From Trachythela sp. YZ-2020 (taxonomy: Eukaryota; Cnidaria; Anthozoa; Malacalcyonacea; Clavulariidae): DNA of 64,000 nt. Under the pieces are notes generated by a model. It saw nothing but the letters and a program-made list of their open reading frames with translations, did not search any database and was not told the DNA's origin. A program made the position numbers and the translations under genes. Position 1 is the stretch's first letter; each line of letters starts with the position of its first letter. The stretch covers positions 372,001 through 436,000 of the forward strand of contig JADLSH010000277.1 in NCBI GenBank assembly GCA_016169945.1, read 5' to 3'. Shown here in pieces: positions 57,940 to 64,000 of this stretch.

Positions 57940-58264
57940 CAGGGATGGCATCTTGTCTTTTAATAATTTGTCTTTTATTGTCTTTTAAGTAAGTTTGTCT
58001 TTTATTCAGACTTTTTATAAACTGAGTTTATTTTTCTTCGAAACTTTCTGCGCCATTGATCACACATTTTACAACAACAACATATTTTTACTCTGCACAT
58101 TTTGAATGATGGAAAATCCCACATATCACAAATCGAAAACTTATAAACGTGAAAAAACTTATATCGTGAAATGTCTTTGTCTTTTATTGTCTTTTATTGT
58201 CTTTTAATGAATAAAAGAAAAAAGAAAATGTTTTTTTGAAAAAATTGTCTTTTATCCATCCCTG
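57940..58264. mobile_element. hAT-type element with TGTCTTTTAT repeats
   Basis: Ends CAGGGATGG and CCATCCCTG are inverted, with the perfect 8-base duplication CTTTTTTT (57932-57939 and 58265-58272). The interior carries many TTGTCTTTTA units. It is nested in the spacer of the 57.4/59.0 kb inverted repeat. The duplication is low-complexity, so slightly weaker evidence. Confidence 0.82.
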
Positions 58265-58320
58265 CTTTTTTTGGGCTTTTAACCAATCAGTGCTCGCCTT
58301 TTTAAAAGGTTATTTTATAA

Positions 58321-58518
58321 AACTTATTCGATCACGAGCCAGAAGTGGGTGAAATTCGAGCCATCTGTTATTCTCGAAGTACAATCTTTTAGCTGAGGTT
58401 GCTTGCTTGCTTTAGATTTGCGCTTTCGTCTGTTTAGTTCTGGCAAGTTAACATCACAGGCGATTGAAGATGCGATGTCATGGCGAGTTCATCCACTTCT
58501 GGCTCGTGATCGAATAAA
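58321..58518. mobile_element. Short MITE
   Basis: TTATTCGATCACGAGCCAGA and its mirror TCTGGCTCGTGATCGAATAA bound the element. Confidence 0.8.
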
Positions 58519-59039
58519 TCATACTGCATAAGCTATAGTATATAGACTATTTAAAAATTAGTCGCCGAAGGCGAGGTGATTACAAGCCTATAGTCACTGA
58601 GCCGAAATGACTATAGGCTTGTAATCACCGAGCCTGAGGCGACTAATTGTTTTAGTAGAAATTTCAAAGAGAAAAACAAACACAGAAAGTTATGAGGTCA
58701 GTTGAAAAGGCTATAGGACAAAATTCAGCGCTTTTCTCAGCGCCCAGTTATTAAAAACATGCCGGCAAAAGCAACACTCGCGACGAGTGTCAAAAACATA
58801 TCGAAGCGAAACAAAAACAAACAATTTCGTGAGAAAAATACTTTGGAAGGGCTCAAATTCAAAGTAGAATGGTTTTAAAAATATATCACAGCTAGGTTTT
58901 TGCTGAATATAATGATATAAATGAGGATAAAACGAATAATTTTCAAATAAACACTTGAGTGGTTGAGCCGTATGGAAAAAGTTTTATACATGTGCATTTC
59001 AACAGCGAGAAAACGCTGCCTTTCATGGAAAAAAATCTT

Positions 59040-59225
59040 ATAAATATCTATGAAAATGGCTTGTACTCCGACTGGGAGACGTGAAATAAAGGTCCGTGGA
59101 ATGGAAAATTCCATCTTTCACCTCATGAAAATATTTTTACCAGGTAAAACATTTTCCATCCCGCGGACCTTTATTTCACGTCTCCCAGTCGGAGTACAAG
59201 CCATTTTCATAGATATTTATAAGAT
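59040..59225. mobile_element. Foldback carrying OTU-like N-terminal codons in both arms
   Basis: The plus strand reads MACTPTGRREIKVRG from 59056. After a short centre the same bases return inverted (CGTCTCCCAGTCGGAGTACA). The peptide matches MACTLTNRHEIKL at 56183, so a coding fragment has been duplicated head to head. Confidence 0.75.
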
Positions 59226-59369
59226 TTTAAACTAAATTTCGCTGCAAAACGTTGAATATAAGTGAAATTTGCCGACTGAACTCTTGCCTTACCGACTCCG
59301 TGCCTGTGTCCGTATATGGTAAATAATGACAAAAAATAAACATAAACTGATCGAGTTATTGTAATATAT

Positions 59370-60140
59370 ATATTGGTGTACTAGGTGTACTTCTTGACTC
59401 ACACCTATCATATGACTGTCACATCACTAAACTGGTTTCATCATGTATGTCCAAATTATGTAAAATCTACCGTGTCAAGGACAGCTTCGACAGTGATACG
59501 CTCTTGTTAGTTATTGAAGCTCTTGTTATTAGCAAGTTTTTATACTGCTCCTCCGTCTGGTCTAATACTTCCTCTGTGAATTTGAAAAAACTCCAGCCAG
59601 TACAGAACTTCTCGTGTCGAGTCCTCACAAATACCAGAAAGTTTGACCATATTACACCAGTCGAACAACTGTTATTGTTTAGAGATACAGTAATGGCCTA
59701 TAAGTGCGTTAACAACCTAGCCCCCAATTATTTATGCAACAAGTTTAGTAAACGTGCCGAGTTACACGATCATCCAATGCGCTATCAAGATCTGCTCCAC
59801 ATTCCATTTTACAGAACGGCAGCAGGACAGAGAACGTTTCACTACAGAGGAACGAAAATCTGGAACGATTTAGAAGACAAATTTCGAAGACAAACATTCC
59901 TACAGTAGGAAGTTTTAAGAACAAACTTAAATCACATATTCTAGATAAGTTTTATTCGAATCCATAATTTTTATCCTTTTATCATAAATTGACAATATAG
60001 AAAGTCCTATAGATTATATATAGTATAAATTATCTTAACATAACATTTTAAATTAGCTGTTATATTAACATTTAAATTGTTGTAATTTTATGCTGAAAAG
60101 CCCATTTGGGAGCATATCATTAAAGTATCATATCATATCA
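59370..60140 (+). pseudogene. LINE 3' fragment, frameshifted near its end
   Basis: The frame begins LGVLLDSHLSYDCHITKL, then MSKLCKIYRVKD, LVISKFLYCSSVWSNTS, LQPVQNFSCRVLT, AYKCVNNLAPNYLC and TKIWNDLEDKFRRQ. These are typical LINE reverse-transcriptase C-terminal motifs. One base shift near 59890 moves the last ~20 codons (SFKNKLKSHILDKF) to another frame. A CATAT-repeat tail follows at 60118-60140. The copy is 5' truncated; of a different subfamily from the 9.2-kb copy. Confidence 0.82.
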
Positions 60141-60495
60141 TATAATTATAACAACAACTTTCGATCTTTCCATTGGCATTGCTTAGGCATTACCCTGGCG
60201 TAAATAGTTGTACATTTTTTATTAAAGTCAATGAGTTAGTATTTCTCACTGTACTATACAGTCTGGAGAGTGTAGGAAGTGTAGGAGAGATGAATCTGTT
60301 CTCCGTTTGTTTGAAATCTTCTAAACGATCTAGAGTTTGTGTACTGATTTGAATATTAAAATATATAATCTATATAATATTTTTGTTGTAGTAGATGGTC
60401 ATGGATGACCATCATACTAAGTTGCTAATGAAATGTATTTCAAATACATTTTTGATAAAGATGAGTTGCCTTCTTTTGTATATTAACATAAAACA

Positions 60496-60660
60496 AAATA
60501 GAATACATCTTTTCGATAATTACGTCACCGATCACTCGTTGGCCCGGGAGCCGCGTTCTCATAAATTTCCCGCGAATAGTCTTTCGTCTTGATTCACGAG
60601 AGCGAGGCTCCCAGGCCAAGGAAGTATTCGTGCATGACGTAATTATCGAAAGGGTGTATT
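60496..60660. mobile_element. Palindromic MITE
   Basis: AATACATCTTTTCGATAATT and ACGTCA arms mirror TGACGTAATTATCGAAAG and TGTATT. The centre has an inner pair GGGAGCCGCG and GCGAGGCTCCC. Confidence 0.8.
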
Positions 60661-60831
60661 AGTATTAGTTGCAAGAATATTAATGAACGAGAGGGGTTAC
60701 TGCTTGCATGTATTTCTAGTAATAATAGATACAACTAAACTTTGGGGCAGAAACCATCTCGTTAGGAGATGAGATATTGGGGGAAATTGGAAACGTGTAT
60801 GGAAGATCGTTAAGTATAGATATAGAGAATA

Positions 60832-60848
60832 GGGGGGGGGGGGGGGGA
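60832..60848 (+). repeat. G17 homopolymer
   Basis: Uninterrupted run of about 17 G in AT-rich DNA, with quadruplex potential and likely length error in assembly. Confidence 0.85.
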
Positions 60849-61559
60849 TGAGAATGGAAGAATATATATATAAGGAATTCCAAAGTCAGGTGTGGGCCCA
60901 TCATCTTGTAATTTCTCATTGGTTGTATGCGATTGTCCCCGATCAAATTTGTTGCAAGGTAAAGTGTCACACGAGAAAATGTTCTCCTAGCTAGGTGAGT
61001 TACCCAGCTCAGTTACCACGTTCAATATGTTATTGAAAATGGTGGTCAACCCAATACTCAAGATTCTCCCCTTGTCAAGTCAAATGGAAAATGTTGTCTT
61101 TCATTGCTGCTTAATGGATCATCATGTCCAGTTCATTGGCCTCTTGTGACATTGACGTGCACAGCATCACACTGTATGTCACTAGACTTTGTCACCATAC
61201 ATTTTGGCATTAAAAGAGTGCTCACTGGTATATGAAAATGGATTGGATTAGGATCTGGCATGTTTCAAATGTGATCTCAACAGGCATGTAAGGTCTGCGT
61301 CACATAGAAATGGTAAGTAAGTTGATATGGAAAATACAGTATGGATTTTGTAATGCAAAAGTAATAAGCCTTTGTAACACAGGCATAAAATTCAGTACTA
61401 CAATGCGCACAATATTAGTTACTGGTGATTCGGAGAAATACGCTATCGCCCCAAAACAAGAAAGTCGTCTGACGAACGGCTCTAATCACTTTGCACTTTG
61501 TTAATTGATGTCGCCCTTCAAGCTACTCTAAGATCAGTCCACCAAGTTAAAAGTTGTCG

Positions 61560-62005
61560 GCAGGGTAGGAGGGCGTCATGTCCTCACGGCTGAAGGTACC
61601 TGGCACTCACATGGTCCTGGGCACAACCCTGTGATACATTCATACATTATTCAGCTCACCCCCCGTCGGGCTTTTCAGTGACTGATTACTGTACATCAAG
61701 TATCTCGCCTACCTACTTTACATGCTTAGCCTACATAATTTATTTTTACAGCAATTGTGATATTACTTTCCTAATCTGTATATCCTAACCCACCCAGTCA
61801 ACTATCCCCGTGGGAGGAAACCGGAGTGCCCGGTGAAAACCCACGACTTTCGGCAGAGCGTTGACTTTACTCATTTCACATGAGTGTGTGTTGAGTAAAG
61901 TCCTCAGCGAGAATCGAACTGAAGACTCAGAGGTGAAAGGCGCTTGCTCTGACGACTGCAGTACTGCACCACCGAATACGCCTCTCTTAAAGCAGAAGAT
62001 CTGAC
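61560..62005 (-). mobile_element. tRNA-like SINE, near full length
   Basis: Reading the minus strand from about 62000: a tRNA-like head with GGTGGTGCAGTACTGCAG (box A-like) and CAGTTCGATTCTC (box B-like). Next come CCGGGCACTCCGGTTTCC, TTGACTGGGTGGGTTAGG and CACTGAAAAGCCCGACGGGG, ending GCTGAATAATGTATGAATG. The body matches 21335-21505. Pol III transcription is inferred from the promoter-like boxes. Confidence 0.7.
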
Positions 62006-63060
62006 AAATCAACTCAAGATGAGCTGATTAATCCCAAAATAGTTGGCAAAGCCACCTAATCAGTCATTTAACAACGGGTAATCAGTCATTTATTGCATCA
62101 TGAAAATCAACAATGCAATAGGCTACAATAAGATCAAATTTACTTGAAGATTTTTACATTAAGTTTCTCACTCTGATTCTTCAACATCGAATATTACCGA
62201 TCAACATTTCTGAGACATTTTTAAAGCACATAATTTGCTTCTAATCTGTAGATCAAAATTCATGAATTCTGTCTCAGGAGTTTTAGAATGCATTGCAGTT
62301 GATTCTGGACTGTTGTTTCAGAATAAAAAAAATTAATAAACATATTTAACCTTATACACAATCATCACATGTATATACAGGACCACATAAGGGCAAATGC
62401 CAATTAATTGCCCGATTGCTTGTACTCTAGTTTGATCAATGAACCTTAATTGGCTCATGTCTATACAAAAATGGAAAGTTCTGTTGTGGACAGTTTGTCT
62501 ACTTTAAAGATGCTAGCACCCCTGACACCTTAGTAAAATAATTCACTTTCCTGGGTTGTCCTGCTGCATGGCCACATGTACAATATATCACATGTCCAAA
62601 TGAATGAAAATCACAAGCGAGGACAATGCACCAGGGTCTCCAACAGAAGCCAGCAGACGACGGTTTTTCACAGGCTGTATACCAACCCAATGCCGTCTAT
62701 TTTTTAAGAATTTGTCAAATAATGCTCCTCTCACAGCTCTCATGTGTCAGCATATCATAGCCTGCGAAGCTGGCGGTTTTAAGGGGTTGTGGAGTTGAGG
62801 CACATCCAGACAAAAGTGAAGGAATATCGACCTGCACCCTACTGTGGCACCTATCATAATGTCAAACACCTGCCGATGGAAATTCTATTGGAAACCCTGA
62901 GGCACCAGATGTGCTATTGTATGAATTTTTGTCGTCAACCAATATGATCTGATCTAAATATAACAGTATCAGACAACTTTGATTCCCTGTTTGGTGATGT
63001 CATAGTGATACGTTTGTTCTTTGTCTCGGCACACTATCATTTATATTGAATATACCTTGG
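62005..63060. other. No recognised gene
   Basis: AT-rich DNA. A fragment of the TAGCCTGCG MITE family (TAGCCTGCGAAGCTGGCGG) lies at 62758-62776. Confidence 0.45.
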
Positions 63061-63062
63061 GT

Positions 63063-63682
63063 TTAAGGGCAAGTTCTTATGAGCGCTGGGCTAACCGGGA
63101 AACTCATCTGAGTGCGATCTGCATGTCCTTATCAATATAGATATGGAAATCATTGTGTGTTCATATGAGAGACGAGCCAGCCCAGCTAGCTGTGATCTTA
63201 GTCAAGTGGGATAACATTTTCCATATGATTGCTTCATCCCACCTGAACAGGATCTGGACATTTTTTTTGCCGATTTTGACCTAACATTGAACAGCATAGT
63301 TAGAAAATATACACTAGAAAAATAAACATTAATAGACCTTAGCATAGACCATTATTGACCCATTAAGCCACAATGTGCCCTAATGTTCACTATTTTGTCA
63401 TTTTATTCTGTCCAACTCAAGACGATTTTACTTGTCAAAGGGAAAGGGTTTGGTGTTAATGGGTTAACCAGACTATCCGCCCATGTCTTTTGTCAACCCA
63501 TTAAGCCTTAATGCTGTGTTATTTTAATCTGTCTAACGCCAGACAATTTTACTTGTCCATGTTTTCATAATTTAGTCCCATAATTATTAGATGGGATAAA
63601 ATCAGTCATATGAACACAGAAATAATTCATCCCACTCAGGTGAGCTTCCCGGCCAACCGGGCTAATATCAACAGGCCCTATA
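63063..63682. mobile_element. Foldback MITE with nested repeat
   Basis: Left ATGAGCGCTGGGCTAACCGG and GAAACTCATCTGAG mirror right CTCAGGTGAGCTTC and CCGGCCAACCGGGCTA; the ends AGGGC and GGCCCT match. The centre (63356-63560) has two direct copies of ACCCATTAAGCC and TTTTACTTGTC, likely another insertion. Confidence 0.7.
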
Positions 63683-63784
63683 AAAAGGTGTTAGTAGATG
63701 GAATACTCGAACAGAAATTTACATACAATTTTAGACCAAGCCAGGAGCAGTTGCAAAAAATGAAACTTAGGCCCTTTGGCAAAA

Positions 63785-63843
63785 ATTGAACCTGCGGCCC
63801 TGCGATTCCGGTGCAGTGCTCTAACCAACTGAGCTACAGAGTC
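63785..63843 (-). repeat. tRNA-like SINE head
   Basis: The minus strand shows TAGCTCAGTTGGTTAGAGCA (box A and D arm), anticodon stem CTGC/GCAG with a CCGGAAT loop, and GGTTCAATT (altered box B). T-arm and acceptor pairing are broken, so it is tRNA-derived, not a working tRNA gene. AAGGTGTTAGTAGAT occurs on both sides (63686, 63914), possibly the insertion duplication. Confidence 0.6.
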
Positions 63844-64000
63844 CAGTATACGGTGTATGGGTGAATATCAAGATTTTTTTCTCGGCATCTCGTTCGACAG
63901 GATTAATAGTAGAAGGTGTTAGTAGATCATATTAATCCCTCCGCAGGTTTATAAACATTGATAGATGCATAAAGGATTTTGATTTTACAAACCAATCGAA

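Larger units (their letters stand above)
56130..59270. mobile_element. Composite inverted-repeat complex
   Basis: The outer homologous ends (ATTCAACGTTTTGCAGCGAAAT at 56136 and its mirror ending near 59258) enclose several nested palindromes: 56456-56571, 57060-57161, arms 57425-57912 against 58558-59033, 58321-58518 and 59040-59225. The OTU-like start codons are found in both outer arms. It is probably a large foldback transposon that has taken later insertions. Confidence 0.7.

Noticed and set aside
63785..63843. Functional tRNA gene
   Set aside because: Acceptor and T-arm pairing are broken and box B is altered; it fits a SINE head better.

Overview
This is AT-rich, intron-containing animal DNA packed with small inverted-repeat transposons. 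The one clear ortholog (a checkpoint kinase, CHEK1), the HECT/CUE ubiquitin-ligase-like gene, the 11-beta-HSD-like reductase and the many short palindromic elements fit an early-branching metazoan. I read it as a cnidarian, most likely an anthozoan. That assignment is an inference from gene and repeat style, not from a species marker.

Four multi-exon protein genes can be supported. (1) On the minus strand at the left edge (about 96-7380) is a HECT-domain ubiquitin-ligase-like gene that runs off the window. It has a Ser-rich N-terminus, a globular N-domain, a possible zinc finger, a CUE domain and a HECT N-lobe, and it appears frameshifted in the HECT C-terminal part. A 1.47-kb minisatellite with a 24-bp unit starts about 125 bases upstream of its start codon. 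(2) On the plus strand at 23060-26590 is a two-exon short-chain dehydrogenase of the HSD11B1 type. (3) On the plus strand at 28366-39462 is a nine-exon, 561-residue single-pass receptor that I cannot name. It has a cysteine-rich N-terminus, a ricin-B-like segment, unknown extracellular regions, one membrane helix and a short tyrosine-rich tail. (4) On the minus strand at 41967-48446 is CHEK1 in eleven recognised exons. It includes the kinase core, both ATR-type SQ sites and the C-terminal regulatory domain; the first ~55 codons were not found.

The rest is mostly mobile DNA. Five non-autonomous elements have perfect 8-bp target duplications (2221-2727, 9853-10296, 11666-12199, 19905-20224, 57940-58264), and one sits inside a LINE reverse-transcriptase reading frame. 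A 3.26-kb element at 51887-55149 has arms over 1 kb and a perfect 8-bp duplication. A foldback element at 28947-30018 has short tandem repeats in its termini. A nested inverted-repeat complex at 56.1-59.3 kb carries pieces of an OTU-protease-like gene. There are four LINE reverse-transcriptase remnants, tRNA-like SINE copies and roughly twenty other palindromic MITEs.

Region by region: 0-7.4 kb HECT gene; 7.5-9.0 kb minisatellite; 9.0-10.4 kb LINE with nested hAT; 10.4-23 kb no secure gene, with MITEs and a diverged tandem duplication; 23-26.6 kb dehydrogenase; 26.6-28.3 kb repeats; 28.4-39.5 kb receptor; 39.5-41.8 kb MITEs; 42-48.5 kb CHEK1; 48.5-64 kb transposon-dominated DNA without a secure host gene. 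The four genes do not form a pathway, and nothing suggests co-regulation.
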